A DNA stretch of 64,000 bases from Burkholderiales bacterium (GCA_947381415.1 CANCVB010000001.1:62001-126000), one strand, 5' to 3'. Counted from the first letter of the stretch, positions 1 to 10,723 are shown. Program-made: numbers and translations. Notes: a model not told the origin generated them from the sequence alone.

Positions 1-996
1 ACGCTCAGGTCGGCGCAAAGCGTCGCAACGCACCAGCAAGCGCAAGACAGCTTCTGCGCTCAAGCCCAAGCAGCCGTGGATGTGACCATGTTCACGCGCC
101 ACCACCTCGGCCAGTTCCTTGCAGTGTTGTGGCACCCGCAAACGCTCGCAAACAGCCCGCAGCAGTTTGACGCTGCGTCCCTCATGGCCAATGTGGCGCG
201 GCAAGGCGCTGGGGTGGGTGTTGCCTTTGCCCAAATCGTGGCACAGGGCGGCAAAGCGCACCTCCAGTGGCATGTTCATGCGCGCGCATTGGTCCAGCAC
301 CATTTCCAGATGTATACCGGTATCCACCTCGGGGTGGTGCTCTGCGGGTTGGGGCACACCGTACAAGCAAGCCACTTCCGGCAGCAACAGGTGTAAAGCA
401 CCGCAGTCGCGCAACACCTGCAACATGCGAGAGGGTTGTTGACTCATCAAGCCTTTGGCCAACTCTTGCCAGACGCGTTCAGCCACCAAGGCTTTGACCT
501 CACCGGCTTGCACCATCTCCACCATCAATGCCTGGGTTTCAGGTGCGACAACAAAGTGGGGAAAGCGCGCCGCAAACCGGGCCAAGCGCAAGATGCGTAC
601 AGGGTCCTCGCGAAAAGCCAGGCTGACATGGCGCAGCACGCCCTGCTGCAAATCACGTTCACCGCCATAAGGGTCGGTGCGTTGGCCGTGTTCGTCTTGT
701 GCTATCGCGTTGATGGTGAGGTCGCGTCGGGCCAAGTCCTGCGTCAGCGTGACATCGGGCGCCGCATGCACCACAAAGCCTTTGTAGCCCGGGGCTGTCT
801 TGCGCTCGGTTCGTGCCAGCGCGTATTCTTCTTTGCTGCGAGGGTGTAAGAACACGGGGAAGTCTTTGCCAACAGGCACAAAGCCTTTGGCCAGCATGTC
901 CTCTGGCGTGCTGCCCACCACCACCCAGTCACGGTCACTGCCGGAGATACCCAACAACGCATCGCGAACCGCACCACCAACAAGGTAAATCTGCAT
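1..996 (-). CDS. cca: CCA tRNA nucleotidyltransferase, C-terminus cut by window edge
   Basis: Adds or repairs the 3' CCA end of tRNAs using CTP and ATP in the cytoplasm. The frame is open from the ATG at 996 to base 1 (332 codons seen), so the C-terminus lies outside the window. Visible are the class II nucleotidyltransferase signature GGAVRD (residues 7-12), the metal-binding SDRD with D21 and D23, RRDLTINA, the [12 protein letters not shown] motif, and an HD-domain motif HDLGKG with H253-D254. The HD domain suggests the gammaproteobacterial-type enzyme that also has phosphohydrolase activity. It begins 5 bases after the stop of the SDR gene upstream on the same strand, so the two are probably co-transcribed. 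Confidence 0.95.
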   Translation of the reverse strand, partial: MQIYLVGGAVRDALLGISGSDRDWVVVGSTPEDMLAKGFVPVGKDFPVFLHPRSKEEYALARTERKTAPGYKGFVVHAAPDVTLTQDLARRDLTINAIAQDEHGQRTDPYGGERDLQQGVLRHVSLAFREDPVRILRLARFAARFPHFVVAPETQALMVEMVQAGEVKALVAERVWQELAKGLMSQQPSRMLQVLRDCGALHLLLPEVACLYGVPQPAEHHPEVDTGIHLEMVLDQCARMNMPLEVRFAALCHDLGKGNTHPSALPRHIGHEGRSVKLLRAVCERLRVPQHCKELAEVVAREHGHIHGCLGLSAEAVLRLLVRCDALRRPER

Positions 997-1001
997 GGTG
1001 C

Positions 1002-1895
1002 TCAAGCCAAAGGGAAGACGCTGGCCAAGGTGGCGGGGCTTGACACCCCCAAGGCGGTCAAGCCCGGCAACTTGCCGCTAGCGACATTGTCGGCTTGCAT
1101 CGAGGCCACATTGTCTCGGCTCATCAAGGGCGGGCCGGGCAACTGCTCCATCAGCCATGCTTGCGCATAGGCCAAGGGCGTGGCCAAGGGAATCACCCAG
1201 CGGGGATGCTTTGCCCACACCCCCGCGTGTTCCACCATCTGCTGCAAGGTAAACACTTGCGGGCCTGCCAGTTCATAACAATGGCCCGCTGTGGCGGGGT
1301 GCAGCAGCGCATACACCAGCGCTTGGGCGACATCATGCACCCACACCGGTTGAAAACGTGTGTGGGCACCAGCCAGCGGCACCACGGGTGCCAAGGCTTG
1401 CAACTTGGCAAACACATTGATGAACGCATCGTCTTCACCAAAGATCACGCTGGGGCGCACGACCGTCAAAGCCAAGCCTTGGGCAACCGCATCTTGCAAG
1501 ACTTGTTCACCGCGCGCTTTGCTGCGTTGGTACATCGACGGGGCGTTGACATCTGCCCCCAGGGCACTGACATGCACCAGTCGGGTCAGGTTGGCAGCCA
1601 AACAAGCTTTGGCTAAGTGCAAAGGCCATTGCACATGGGCTTGGTCAAATTCAGCTTGCGTGCCATGCAAGATGGCAATCAGGTTGATCACAGCATCATG
1701 CCCTGGCAGCAAAGCCGCCAATTGCAGGGGGTCGTGCACATTGGCTTGCACCACCGACACCATCGGCAGCATTTGCACCGAACGTGCGGGTAAACGTCGT
1801 GTAGGCACCGTGGCGTGTATGCCTGCGCGGTTCAAAGCCTCACACACATGGCGACCGACAAAGCCACTTCCACCTAAAACCAAAATGTTTTTCAT
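1002..1895 (-). CDS. NDUFA9-like NAD(P)-binding SDR protein
   Basis: An atypical short-chain dehydrogenase of about 297 residues resembling the complex I NDUFA9 accessory-subunit family. The Rossmann motif GGSGFVGRH lies at the N-terminus. [16 protein letters not shown] (YxxxK type) and [12 protein letters not shown] follow, all typical of SDR_a5 proteins. I chose ATG 1895 because it places the Rossmann fold directly at the N-terminus; an in-frame ATG at 1946 would add 17 unconserved residues. The substrate is unknown. Bacterial members are often annotated as complex I NDUFA9 subunits without evidence that they join complex I. It is probably co-transcribed with cca. Confidence 0.85.
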   Translation of the reverse strand: MKNILVLGGSGFVGRHVCEALNRAGIHATVPTRRLPARSVQMLPMVSVVQANVHDPLQLAALLPGHDAVINLIAILHGTQAEFDQAHVQWPLHLAKACLAANLTRLVHVSALGADVNAPSMYQRSKARGEQVLQDAVAQGLALTVVRPSVIFGEDDAFINVFAKLQALAPVVPLAGAHTRFQPVWVHDVAQALVYALLHPATAGHCYELAGPQVFTLQQMVEHAGVWAKHPRWVIPLATPLAYAQAWLMEQLPGPPLMSRDNVASMQADNVASGKLPGLTALGVSSPATLASVFPLA

Positions 1896-1969
1896 GGCAT
1901 TGACTGTAGCGGTATTGCGTCTGGCGTTCATGACACGCTTGTTCAACCCTTGAAAGAGATAATGCCAGC

Positions 1970-2923
1970 ATGAATCAACTCGACGCTCTCAAGCAATTCA
2001 CCACCGTGGTGGCAGACACTGGCGACTTCCATCAAATCGCCCAGTACCAACCGACAGACGCCACCACCAACCCCTCGCTCATCCTCAAAGCGGTGCAAAT
2101 GCCACTTCACCAAGCGTTGCTGGATGACACGTTGCGGCAGCACCCCAAAGCGGCTTTGGATGAAACCATGGACCGCTTGCTGGTGCGGTTTGGTTGTGAG
2201 ATTTTGTCTTTGTTGCCTGGGCGTGTGTCCACCGAGGTTGATGCGCGTTGGAGTTTTGACACCAATGCCACCATCGCGCGGGCGCGTCGCATCACCCAGT
2301 TGTACCAAGCGCAAGGCGTTGACACGCAACAACGCGTGCTCATCAAAATTGCTGCCACCTGGGAGGGTATTCAAGCCGCCCAAGTGCTAGAGCGGGAGGG
2401 TATTCACACCAATCTCACGTTGTTGTTTGCGTTCGCCCAAGCGGTCGCCTGTGCCCAAGCCGGTGTGAAATTGATTTCCCCGTTTGTCGGGCGTATTTAC
2501 GACTGGCACAAGAAAGCGGCAGGCGCGGCATGGGATGAGTCTGCGCGTGCAGGCGTGAACGACCCTGGGGTGCAAAGCGTGCGCCAGATTTACAACTACT
2601 ACAAGCAGCACGGCATCACCACCGAGGTGATGGGGGCGAGTTTTCGCAACATCGGTCAAATCACAGCGTTGGCAGGCTGCGACTTGCTCACCATCGCGCC
2701 TGACTTGTTGGCGCAGTTGCAGTCGCAGACGGCAACGCTTACAGCCGCACTCAGCGTTGCGCAGGCCAAGGCTGTTGTCTTAGAAGAGGTGGTGTTGAAC
2801 GAGGCACAGTTTCGCTTTGCATTAAACGAAGATGCCATGGCCAGCGATAAATTGGCTGAAGGCATTCGGGCTTTTTGTGCTGACGCACGAAAACTGGATG
2901 CACTGATGCAGTCTCAAGCGTAA
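1970..2923 (+). CDS. tal: Transaldolase, TalB type
   Basis: Transfers a dihydroxyacetone unit between sedoheptulose 7-phosphate and glyceraldehyde 3-phosphate in the non-oxidative pentose phosphate pathway (cytoplasm). The 317-residue length matches the classical TalB/TalA subfamily. The N-terminal VVADTGD supplies the conserved Asp (D16), [10 protein letters not shown] follows, and the Schiff-base lysine is K126 in [12 protein letters not shown]. The [19 protein letters not shown] region and EVMGASFRN are also typical. It is divergent from the SDR/cca pair, with 74 bases between start codons, and monocistronic as far as can be seen. Confidence 0.96.
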   Translation: MNQLDALKQFTTVVADTGDFHQIAQYQPTDATTNPSLILKAVQMPLHQALLDDTLRQHPKAALDETMDRLLVRFGCEILSLLPGRVSTEVDARWSFDTNATIARARRITQLYQAQGVDTQQRVLIKIAATWEGIQAAQVLEREGIHTNLTLLFAFAQAVACAQAGVKLISPFVGRIYDWHKKAAGAAWDESARAGVNDPGVQSVRQIYNYYKQHGITTEVMGASFRNIGQITALAGCDLLTIAPDLLAQLQSQTATLTAALSVAQAKAVVLEEVVLNEAQFRFALNEDAMASDKLAEGIRAFCADARKLDALMQSQA

Positions 2924-3117
2924 CGGTCTACGGCCACGCCTTTGTCAAAGCGTAAGGGCGGGTGCTTGACGCGACGCGGCGCTTGTTGCTGACCCATGGC
3001 AGACAGGGCATGTTGCGGCCCCCACCCGAAACCCACCACACAGCCTTCGTCTTGCGGGCTGGGTGTTTTCAAGCGCTGTAGCGAGCGGATGTCTTTGAGT
3101 ACGGTGGGTCTCATCAT
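2914..3117 (-). CDS. Hypothetical small protein (67 aa), doubtful
   Basis: A 67-codon frame opening with two Met codons and ending 10 bases inside the transaldolase 3' end (convergent overlap). It reads as a basic, Pro- and Gln-rich protein with a [10 protein letters not shown] stretch and no membrane segment or family motif that I recognise. It lies in the same direction as, and 64 bases downstream of, the chaN-like gene. Its reading is less repetitive than the competing antisense frames here, which is the only reason to list it. It may be non-coding. Confidence 0.3.
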   Translation of the reverse strand: MMRPTVLKDIRSLQRLKTPSPQDEGCVVGFGWGPQHALSAMGQQQAPRRVKHPPLRFDKGVAVDRYA

Positions 3118-3181
3118 GATTGATGAAAATAAAAGTACTCATATATTAATCGATAATTTCCTTAAATTAACTATTTAATAT

Positions 3182-4075
3182 TTATTTTTTGCGTAAATTG
3201 TTACAAGGATCGTTTCTGGCTTGGTGCGGCGTGAGCCAGACATAGTCAGCCTGTGGGGCCAATTCAGCCAAGAACGCCTGTTTTTCTTGGTCAGGCCGTG
3301 CGTCGTCCCATTCCATGAACAACACACTGACGCTGTGCAGTTGGGGTGCCAGCTGGTGCACCACAAACGGCACGCCCAAATGCTTCCATGCGTGGCCATT
3401 GCCGGCCACCACAATGCTTGGCAAGTGGGCGAGTGCAACCTCGGCCATGGCTGCATCGCGTCCGCGTTGCACGGTTGCCATGCCCTCGAACATGCTGGCA
3501 GGCATGGCACCGCAATGGCCTTGGTCTATTTCCGCCTCCATGGCTTTGCGTTGTGCTGCGTCAAAAGGAGCTTGTGCCAGCACGCTGGCGATGGGTTGCG
3601 GCAGGCTTTGGCCCCGGGTTTTAAACACTTCCTTGATGGATTCGCCGGGCAAATTGCCCCCGATCAGCGGCATCTGCATCGCAGTGACCGCTTCAAACAA
3701 GGCTTGGTGCAAAGGCCAACCCCAAGCTTGCGCGTCAAAACCTGCGGCCTCCAAGCCTGTCAATACATCGGTTTTGGGGGCCAAACGCTGACGCCAGTTG
3801 AGATGTTCAGCCACCACCGTTTTACTCGCAACAGGCAGTCGGCGCAGCAGCTCGCCGCGCAGTTGATGGTGGCGCGGGTTGTCGTGGATTTCACCCAGCA
3901 CAGCGAAGTCGCTGTGTGCCAAGCTGTCGATCAAGGCCTCGACGGTGATGGGGGATGCGCTTGGCAGGGCGACCAAGGACTCGCCCTTGGCTAAAAGGCT
4001 TTGTGCATGGATGCTGGTCATCAGCAAACACAGGCACAACAGCGCAAGGTGTTGCATCGTGGAAGTCAGTGGCAT
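3182..4075 (-). CDS. ChaN-like haem-binding/iron-regulated protein
   Basis: A predicted exported protein of 297 residues of the ChaN (DUF399) family, whose best-studied member is a Campylobacter haem-binding lipoprotein. An N-terminal signal peptide (hydrophobic LALLCLCLLMTSIHAQ) is followed by the family motif VLGEIHDNPRHH. The C-terminal IVVAGNGHAWKHLGVP matches the conserved G-x-GH-x5-GVP block, and GHCGAMP lies in the middle. The signal sequence shows no clear lipobox, so a soluble periplasmic protein is possible. The two ATGs at 4075 and 4057 are both plausible starts. A role in haem or iron handling is inferred from family only; no receptor or haem oxygenase is adjacent. Confidence 0.8.
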   Translation of the reverse strand: MPLTSTMQHLALLCLCLLMTSIHAQSLLAKGESLVALPSASPITVEALIDSLAHSDFAVLGEIHDNPRHHQLRGELLRRLPVASKTVVAEHLNWRQRLAPKTDVLTGLEAAGFDAQAWGWPLHQALFEAVTAMQMPLIGGNLPGESIKEVFKTRGQSLPQPIASVLAQAPFDAAQRKAMEAEIDQGHCGAMPASMFEGMATVQRGRDAAMAEVALAHLPSIVVAGNGHAWKHLGVPFVVHQLAPQLHSVSVLFMEWDDARPDQEKQAFLAELAPQADYVWLTPHQARNDPCNNLRKK

Positions 4076-4087
4076 GGGGCAACCTTA

Positions 4088-4127
4088 ACAAAAAAACCCC
4101 TGCAAGGCGCAAACCTTGCAGGGGTTT
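4088..4127 (-). terminator. Rho-independent terminator after groEL
   Basis: A perfect 14-base stem (AAACCCCTGCAAGG at 4094-4107 pairing with 4114-4127) with a 6-base loop. On the minus strand it is followed by a run of T residues (A-run at 4091-4096 on the plus strand). It lies about 50 bases after the groEL stop and separates groESL from the chaN-like gene. Confidence 0.92.
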
Positions 4128-4174
4128 CGGTTTGGATTGAAGGCCTTTGGCCTTCAGGCAAAGCGAGGGGGCAA

Positions 4175-5839
<1,665 letters not shown>

Positions 5840-5851
5840 TTAGCTCCTAAA

Positions 5852-6142
5852 TTATTTCTCAACGACTGCGAACAGGTCTTCTTCTTTCATGACCAGCAAT
5901 TCTTCGCCGTCAACCTTGACTGTTTGTCCGCTGTACTTGCCAAACAAAACACGGTCGCCCACTTTCACGCCAACAGGGCTCAAATCGCCTTTGTCGTTTT
6001 TCTTGCCGGGGCCGACTGCTAGGATTTCGCCTTGGTCAGGTTTTTCAGCGGCGTTGTCAGGGATGACGATGCCAGAGGCAGTTTTGGTTTCGCTTTCGAT
6101 GCGTTTGACGATCACACGATCGTGCAAAGGACGAAGTTTCAT
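5852..6142 (-). CDS. groS: Co-chaperonin GroES (Hsp10)
   Basis: The heptameric lid of the GroEL chamber. From ATG 6142 it is 96 residues ([12 protein letters not shown]...), the usual length. The mobile-loop region [11 protein letters not shown] contacts GroEL, and the conserved [11 protein letters not shown] follows. The start is set by a GGAGA Shine-Dalgarno immediately upstream; the frame stays open 14 codons further upstream, but that extension is not conserved. It is the first gene of the groESL operon and is preceded by a perfect CIRCE inverted repeat and a sigma70-like promoter. Confidence 0.99.
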   Translation of the reverse strand: MKLRPLHDRVIVKRIESETKTASGIVIPDNAAEKPDQGEILAVGPGKKNDKGDLSPVGVKVGDRVLFGKYSGQTVKVDGEELLVMKEEDLFAVVEK

Positions 6143-6217
6143 GGTTTCTCCTGAGTGAAACTTAAAGTGGATACAGATGCACACAATGTGCGGGTTACCT
6201 GCCCAGTTTGCGCGTTA

Positions 6218-6244
6218 TTAGCACTCGCTAGGCTAGAGTGCTAA
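6218..6244. promoter_or_regulatory. CIRCE operator (HrcA binding site)
   Basis: A perfect match to the CIRCE consensus, TTAGCACTC-N9-GAGTGCTAA, 76 bases upstream of the groES start codon. CIRCE is bound by the repressor HrcA, whose folding depends on GroEL, giving feedback control of groESL. The element directly abuts the likely -10 box, so bound HrcA would block promoter use. Confidence 0.97.
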
Positions 6245-6271
6245 TGATAAGGCCAAACCATGAAAGTTCAA
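6244..6271 (-). promoter_or_regulatory. Probable groESL promoter, sigma70-like
   Basis: On the minus strand TTGAAC (6266-6271) and TATCAT (6244-6249) are separated by 16 bases, a fair match to sigma70 -35 and -10 boxes. The -10 touches the CIRCE element, consistent with HrcA repression. I did not find a convincing sigma32 promoter here. The transcription start is not proven. Confidence 0.6.
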
Positions 6272-6336
6272 TATGTTGGCGAAAATTAATCAATAAAAGA
6301 ATACTAAAAAATTAAATTTGGGGTGTCAGCATCCTC

Positions 6337-6744
6337 TCAAGCTGCTACCAAGCCCGCACGAACCAGCAACCACTCGGCGCTGTCGTTCCACACATCCATT
6401 TGCACGATCAGGCCCTCTTTGACCACATAGCGGTCCACATAGCGGTTGCCTTCAAACAGCGTGCCATCGGGCCAAGCGCCATACAGCGTACCGATGTTGT
6501 ACACAATGGCGTGGCCGGGGTTGGCACCTTCAACCACATCGGTTTGTTCAAATTTCTTTTTCACCCAGGCATAGCGCGACGCGTTGAAGGCGCTGCATTC
6601 GCTGGGGTCTTTCATTTCGCGCCCGCCGGTAAAGCGGATACGCAGCTCGGGGGACACAAAGGCGCGGGCGGCCACGGGGTCGGGAATCATGATGGTGCGC
6701 AAAAACGTCTCAACCAAGTCTTTGGGGGATACATCGTGTGCCAT
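6337..6744 (-). CDS. SnoaL/NTF2-like fold protein of unknown function
   Basis: A 135-residue cytoplasmic protein with the layout of a SnoaL-like/NTF2-like alpha+beta barrel. It has an N-terminal helix (VSPKDLVETFLRTIM), a middle section with EFT-type strands (ELRIRFTGGREM), and a C-terminal set of strands ending in MDVWNDSAEWLLVRAGL. Such folds serve as small enzymes (isomerases, hydratases) or ligand-binding proteins, and the sequence does not reveal which. ATG 6744 was chosen over the in-frame ATG at 6786 because AGGAA stands just upstream. It is divergent from the secreted HExxH gene. Confidence 0.7.
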   Translation of the reverse strand: MAHDVSPKDLVETFLRTIMIPDPVAARAFVSPELRIRFTGGREMKDPSECSAFNASRYAWVKKKFEQTDVVEGANPGHAIVYNIGTLYGAWPDGTLFEGNRYVDRYVVKEGLIVQMDVWNDSAEWLLVRAGLVAA

Positions 6745-6878
6745 GGGCAGCGTTCCTGCAGTGAAAACCCTATTGTCACCTTTCAAATGGCTAAATCACC
6801 TGCGGGCGCAAGGGAAATGTTGGCACATCTGCAACAGACAAAACACTGGTGCAAACTTGCCGGCAAGGACGCATTGTT

Positions 6879-7427
6879 ATGACACACACACAACTTGCTG
6901 GGGGCTTGGTCGGCTTGGCGCTGTGCACACAGCTGTGGGCGAGCGACGCCATCACGGGTATTGAGGTCACACCGCCTGAAATAGATTTTGACGTCATCAC
7001 CCGTCTGTGGGGCTTTGTGAAAAAAACCACCGACGCCCCTAAGGACCTGCCGCCCCCACCTTTGGTGCTCGATTGGCATGTGCCCCCTTTTGCGCGCATG
7101 GGTTTTCAGTACCCGACCCCTAATTTCCCTGACAACACCATGCAAATCAGCATCGCGCCCCGCACCATTGAGGGCTATAGCAAAGAGATGGTTACGTGGG
7201 GTGTTGGCCACGAGTTGGTGCACTATGCCTTCATCATGCGTGAAAACCAATGGCAAAACCGTCGCGCCACATTCGCCGACAACTTGAAACACCACTGCGA
7301 TTTGGAGTTCAAGCAAATCACCCGCTCCATTGCGGATGAAATTTGGAAGATTTACCACAGCGATACCCAGCGTGCCGCCATGTACGACGAGGTGGAAAAA
7401 AGCTGCTTTAACGAACCCAACCAATAG
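6879..7427 (+). CDS. Secreted protein with zinc-metallopeptidase HExxH motif
   Basis: A 182-residue protein with an N-terminal signal peptide (hydrophobic GGLVGLALCTQLWA, predicted cleavage near the Ala-Ser-Asp). The only functional signature is HELVH at residues 111-115 in the helix-like context GVGHELVHYAF, which is the classic zinc-binding HExxH of gluzincin-type metallopeptidases. The third zinc ligand is not obvious; acidic and His residues follow in KHHCDLEF and IADEIW. I do not recognise the family, and the short length suggests a minimal peptidase or an inactive relative. ATG 6879 has AAGGA upstream. It is convergent with the ankyrin gene, leaving 17 bases between stops. Confidence 0.7.
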   Translation: MTHTQLAGGLVGLALCTQLWASDAITGIEVTPPEIDFDVITRLWGFVKKTTDAPKDLPPPPLVLDWHVPPFARMGFQYPTPNFPDNTMQISIAPRTIEGYSKEMVTWGVGHELVHYAFIMRENQWQNRRATFADNLKHHCDLEFKQITRSIADEIWKIYHSDTQRAAMYDEVEKSCFNEPNQ

Positions 7428-7444
7428 CCTGGGTTGTGCAATGC

Positions 7445-8125
7445 CTATTGCAACAAAGCGATAACCGCTGGGTGCGGGGCTTGTTGGGCCATCTCTAAAG
7501 CCGTCAAACCGCGGTCGTCTTTGAGTGTGGCGTTGGCCCCTTTGGCCAACAGCAGTTTGACCGTTTCTGAATGGCCTTGGCCCGCTGCCCACATCAAAGG
7601 TGTCAGCCCATCGACTGGCGTTTGGTTGATGGGTGCACCGGCTTGCAACAAGCGTTCAACCACAGCGGTATGTCCCATGCCCGCAGCATAAACCAGCGCC
7701 GATTTGTGCAAGCGGTCGGTGGCCTCGTGCGAGGCGCCATGTTGGAGCAGCAAATCCACCAAAGGCAGGCTTCCGGCGTAGCTGGCCGCGATCAAAGGCG
7801 TGACCTTTTCAAGCGAAGCAAAATTGACATCCGCACCTGCAGCAATCAGCATTTTGGCGATGTCGATACGGTTTTTTTCGATGGACAGGTAAAGCGATGT
7901 CTTGCCCAGTCGGTTGCGCGAGTTGGGCGCTGCGCCTCTGTCCAGGCTTTTTTTCACACCTTCAATATCGGTGTTGCGGGCCGCGACTAAGAGTTGGGCA
8001 TTGACACTGGGGTTGGACTCCGATTGCCCCCAACTGGGTGGCGCGACCGAGGCGCACAAAGTGAGTGCAAGTGCGTAAAAGAGAGACTTGAAATGGCTTG
8101 AATGGGCGTGGTATGTGCTTGTCAC
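7445..8125 (-). CDS. Exported ankyrin-repeat protein
   Basis: A 226-residue protein with a signal peptide (YALALTLCASVAPPSWGQ), followed by about five ankyrin repeats filling the rest. Repeats are recognisable from GADVNFASLEKVTPLIAAS, GASHEATDRLHKSALVYAA, GAPINQTPVDGLTPLMWAA and GANATLKDDRGLTALEMAQ, each with TPLxxA-type helices. Periplasmic ankyrin proteins of this type in proteobacteria are thought to be scaffolds; some (AnkB) are linked to periplasmic catalase function, but no catalase gene is nearby. The partner is unknown. Confidence 0.88.
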   Translation of the reverse strand: MTSTYHAHSSHFKSLFYALALTLCASVAPPSWGQSESNPSVNAQLLVAARNTDIEGVKKSLDRGAAPNSRNRLGKTSLYLSIEKNRIDIAKMLIAAGADVNFASLEKVTPLIAASYAGSLPLVDLLLQHGASHEATDRLHKSALVYAAGMGHTAVVERLLQAGAPINQTPVDGLTPLMWAAGQGHSETVKLLLAKGANATLKDDRGLTALEMAQQAPHPAVIALLQ

Positions 8126-8367
8126 TGACGTTTCCTTAGGCTGTCGATGTCTTAAGGGGTTTCCCTAGCTAGGTCTTTCGCTATGCCAATTGACATAGAG
8201 CGTGGGTAAGATGGGCCATGGGAAATTTTCCTTGTGTCTACATTGTGTTCGCAGAGCACAAGGTTATCGCAAATGAAAAGCCCAGACTTTCTGAGTGTGA
8301 ATCTGAAAAGTTTTTTAATTTGCACTTGGTTTTTCAATCATTGGCCATTTGGCTCAAGGAGTTCTCA

Positions 8368-10059
8368 ATGCAACAAATCGGAAAGAAACTTTCCCTCACG
8401 CTGGCCAGCTTGGCCATGGGCGTGTTGACAGCGGGCGTCGCCCAAGCAGATACCGGCAAGGCCGTGTCTGTGTCTCAATCACAGCTGTCTGCAGCTGCGA
8501 AAGATGGCAACAACTTTTTGCACTCAAACGGTAGCTACGACCAATCACGTTACTACCCCAGCAAGCAAATCAATACAGGCAACGTCAAAAACCTGCGTCC
8601 TGCCTTCACCTTCCAAACCGAGGTGTTGGAATCAATGGAAACAGCGCCCATCGTTGTCGATGGCGTGATGTACCTGACCACTTCTTACAACCATGTGTAC
8701 GCCATCGACGCGGTCACTGGCAAACAGTTCTGGCATTACAAACACAAAATGGGTCCCGTCACCACCTATTGCTGCGGTCCTAACAACCGTGGTGTAGCCA
8801 TCATGGGCGGACATGTCTTCATGGGTACCTTGGATGCCAAATTGGTGGCCTTGGATGCCAAGACAGGCAAATTGGCTTGGGAAACCCAAATCGCTGACCC
8901 AGAATTGGGTTACTCAGAAACCATGGCACCTGTGGCTGTCAACGGACGTATCTTGATCGGTACCAACGGCGGCGAATACGGTATCCGCGGTTTCGTGAAA
9001 TCCTTTGATGCCAAAGACGGCAAATTGCAATGGACTTTCCACACCATTCCTGAAAAAGGCCATGAAGGTGTATGGGCTGTCAACGACGCCACCAACCGCA
9101 ACATGCTGCGTGACATCAACGCAGAAAAAGCACAGTTGGCCAAGCAAGGCGGCGATTTCTACAAAACCCTCGGTGGTGGCGTATGGATGGCACCTGCTGT
9201 TGACCTCGAAACCAACACCGTGTTCTTCGTGGTGGGCAACCCCTCACCTGACTTGTACGGCGCTGAGCGTCCTGGCGACAACCTCTACACCGACTCTATC
9301 GTTGCTGTGGACTTGAACACTGGTAACTACAAATGGCACTACCAGTACATCGCGCATGATGTATGGGACTTGGATGCTGTGTCGCCTGTCATCCTGACAG
9401 AAGCCAAAGGCAAAGACGGCAAGATGACCAAAGTGGCCATCCACGCTGGCAAAACTGGCCACGTTTATGTGCATGACCGCAACACTGGCGAACTGATCCG
9501 CTTCTCCGAAGCCATGGTTCCCCAAGATGGTTTGTGGACATTGCCCACCAAAGAAGGCGCCAAGATGATGTTGGGTGCCAACGGTGGCGTGGAGTGGAGC
9601 CCCATGGCTTTCAACCCCGAGTCTCGTTTGGCTTATGCAGCCAACTTGTTGCAACCCATGACTTACCACGTTGAAGCTTCCAAATACCCCGGCGGCAAGC
9701 TGTGGTTGGGCGGTGCTTTCAAAACCATCCCCAGCGAAAAGCAAACCGGTCGTTTGTCTGCTGTCAACATCGACACCGGCAAAGTGGCATGGAAGTTTGA
9801 CACTGACGAGCCTTTGATTGGTGGCGTTTTGGCGACCGCTGGTGACTTGGTTTTCAACGGTGAAGCCAACGGTTTGTTCCGTGCTTTCGATGCCAAAAAC
9901 GGCAAGAAATTGTGGGAATACCAAACCGGTGCCGGCGTGAATGCGCCTGCTGTGTCATATTCCGTGGGCGGCAAGCAGTACATTGCTGTGGCCTCTGGTG
10001 GTAACAACCAGATCGATGCCAAGCGTGGCAACTCTGTGGTGGTGTTCGCACTTCCCTGA
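8368..10059 (+). CDS. PQQ-dependent alcohol dehydrogenase, possibly lanthanide type
   Basis: A periplasmic quinoprotein of 563 residues oxidising primary alcohols with PQQ and passing electrons to a cytochrome c. A signal peptide ends at VAQA-DTG. Beta-propeller blades carry repeated GKLxW/GKxxW motifs. The vicinal disulfide cysteines are C135-C136. Candidate metal ligands are E203 (GGEYGIRG), N291 (GNPSPD) and the catalytic D334 in HDVWDLD. D336, two residues after D334, matches the extra Asp of lanthanide-dependent enzymes (XoxF, PedH), although membrane glucose dehydrogenases also have DxD there. ATG 8368 follows AAGGAG; the frame is open 50 codons further upstream but lacks a leader character. 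Followed by its own terminator, then a cytochrome c gene and alkB. Confidence 0.93.
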   Translation: MQQIGKKLSLTLASLAMGVLTAGVAQADTGKAVSVSQSQLSAAAKDGNNFLHSNGSYDQSRYYPSKQINTGNVKNLRPAFTFQTEVLESMETAPIVVDGVMYLTTSYNHVYAIDAVTGKQFWHYKHKMGPVTTYCCGPNNRGVAIMGGHVFMGTLDAKLVALDAKTGKLAWETQIADPELGYSETMAPVAVNGRILIGTNGGEYGIRGFVKSFDAKDGKLQWTFHTIPEKGHEGVWAVNDATNRNMLRDINAEKAQLAKQGGDFYKTLGGGVWMAPAVDLETNTVFFVVGNPSPDLYGAERPGDNLYTDSIVAVDLNTGNYKWHYQYIAHDVWDLDAVSPVILTEAKGKDGKMTKVAIHAGKTGHVYVHDRNTGELIRFSEAMVPQDGLWTLPTKEGAKMMLGANGGVEWSPMAFNPESRLAYAANLLQPMTYHVEASKYPGGKLWLGGAFKTIPSEKQTGRLSAVNIDTGKVAWKFDTDEPLIGGVLATAGDLVFNGEANGLFRAFDAKNGKKLWEYQTGAGVNAPAVSYSVGGKQYIAVASGGNNQIDAKRGNSVVVFALP

Positions 10060-10080
10060 GCTGACTAAGCGCTGAGCGCT

Positions 10081-10119
10081 AAGGCCTGCGGTGCACGAAA
10101 GTGCCCTCAGGCCTTTTTT
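10081..10119 (+). terminator. Rho-independent terminator after the PQQ dehydrogenase gene
   Basis: AAGGCCTG (10081-10088) pairs with CAGGCCTT (10108-10115). An inner stem GCAC/GTGC is capped by a GAAA tetraloop, and a T-run reaches 10119. It would stop, or attenuate, transcription before the cytochrome c and alkB genes. Confidence 0.9.
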
Positions 10120-10130
10120 CTAGATGATGG

Positions 10131-10715
10131 ATGATGACGAGTATGAAAACTTTTTTTGCTTTGTGTGTGACTACGGTGATGTTGATGGCTGGCTCTGTAT
10201 GGGCGGCCGACGAGGTGCCCGCTAAGGCGGCGATGTGCGTGGGTTGCCATGGTGTGAATGGCAACTCGTCGATGCCTGGCACGCCTAGCCTGGCGGCGCA
10301 AAATGCGCGCTACATATATTTGCAACTGCGTGATTTCCAAGAAGGCCGTCGCGAAAACCCCATGATGTCTCCCATGGTGGCTGGCATGAGCCGTGCAGAA
10401 ATGCAGGAACTGGCCAATTATTTTTCCAAACAAAAACTCACCAGCAAGAACTTCAAAGCCGACCCTGACAAAGCCAAGCTGGGCCAAGCCAAGGCGGATG
10501 AGACGCTGTGTGCCATGTGTCACTTAGGCGAGTTTGTGGGACAAAACGAAATTCCCAAGGTCGCTGGACAAAACTTTGACTACGTGGTCAAAACCTTGAA
10601 AGACTTTAAAGCCAAGAACCGCACCAACGATGCCGGCAACATGACCAGTGTGGCCAGTACCTTGAGTGAGCAAGACATTGAGAACCTGGGCCATTACATC
10701 GCGGGACTGAACTAG
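10131..10715 (+). CDS. Dihaem c-type cytochrome (c4/c553-like)
   Basis: A periplasmic electron carrier of about 194 residues. An N-terminal signal peptide (ALCVTTVMLMAGSVWAADE) precedes two class I cytochrome c domains with haem-binding CVGCH and CAMCH motifs. Met-rich segments (MMSPMVAGM, GNMTSVA) could supply axial Met ligands. It ends IAGLN like cytochrome c4. Its position just after the PQQ dehydrogenase suggests it takes electrons from that enzyme. The start is uncertain among ATGs at 10131, 10134 and 10143; the last gives MKTFF. The alkB start lies 8 bases past its stop, so the two are probably co-transcribed. Confidence 0.9.
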   Translation: MMTSMKTFFALCVTTVMLMAGSVWAADEVPAKAAMCVGCHGVNGNSSMPGTPSLAAQNARYIYLQLRDFQEGRRENPMMSPMVAGMSRAEMQELANYFSKQKLTSKNFKADPDKAKLGQAKADETLCAMCHLGEFVGQNEIPKVAGQNFDYVVKTLKDFKAKNRTNDAGNMTSVASTLSEQDIENLGHYIAGLN

Positions 10716-10723
10716 CCGATCCC

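Noticed and set aside
8190..8218. TTGACA at 8190-8195 as a promoter for the PQQ dehydrogenase
   Set aside because: No acceptable -10 box at 15-18 bases spacing.
8152..8337. Small minus-strand frame in the region before the PQQ dehydrogenase
   Set aside because: It has no ribosome site, does not resemble a known protein and overlaps the likely control region.
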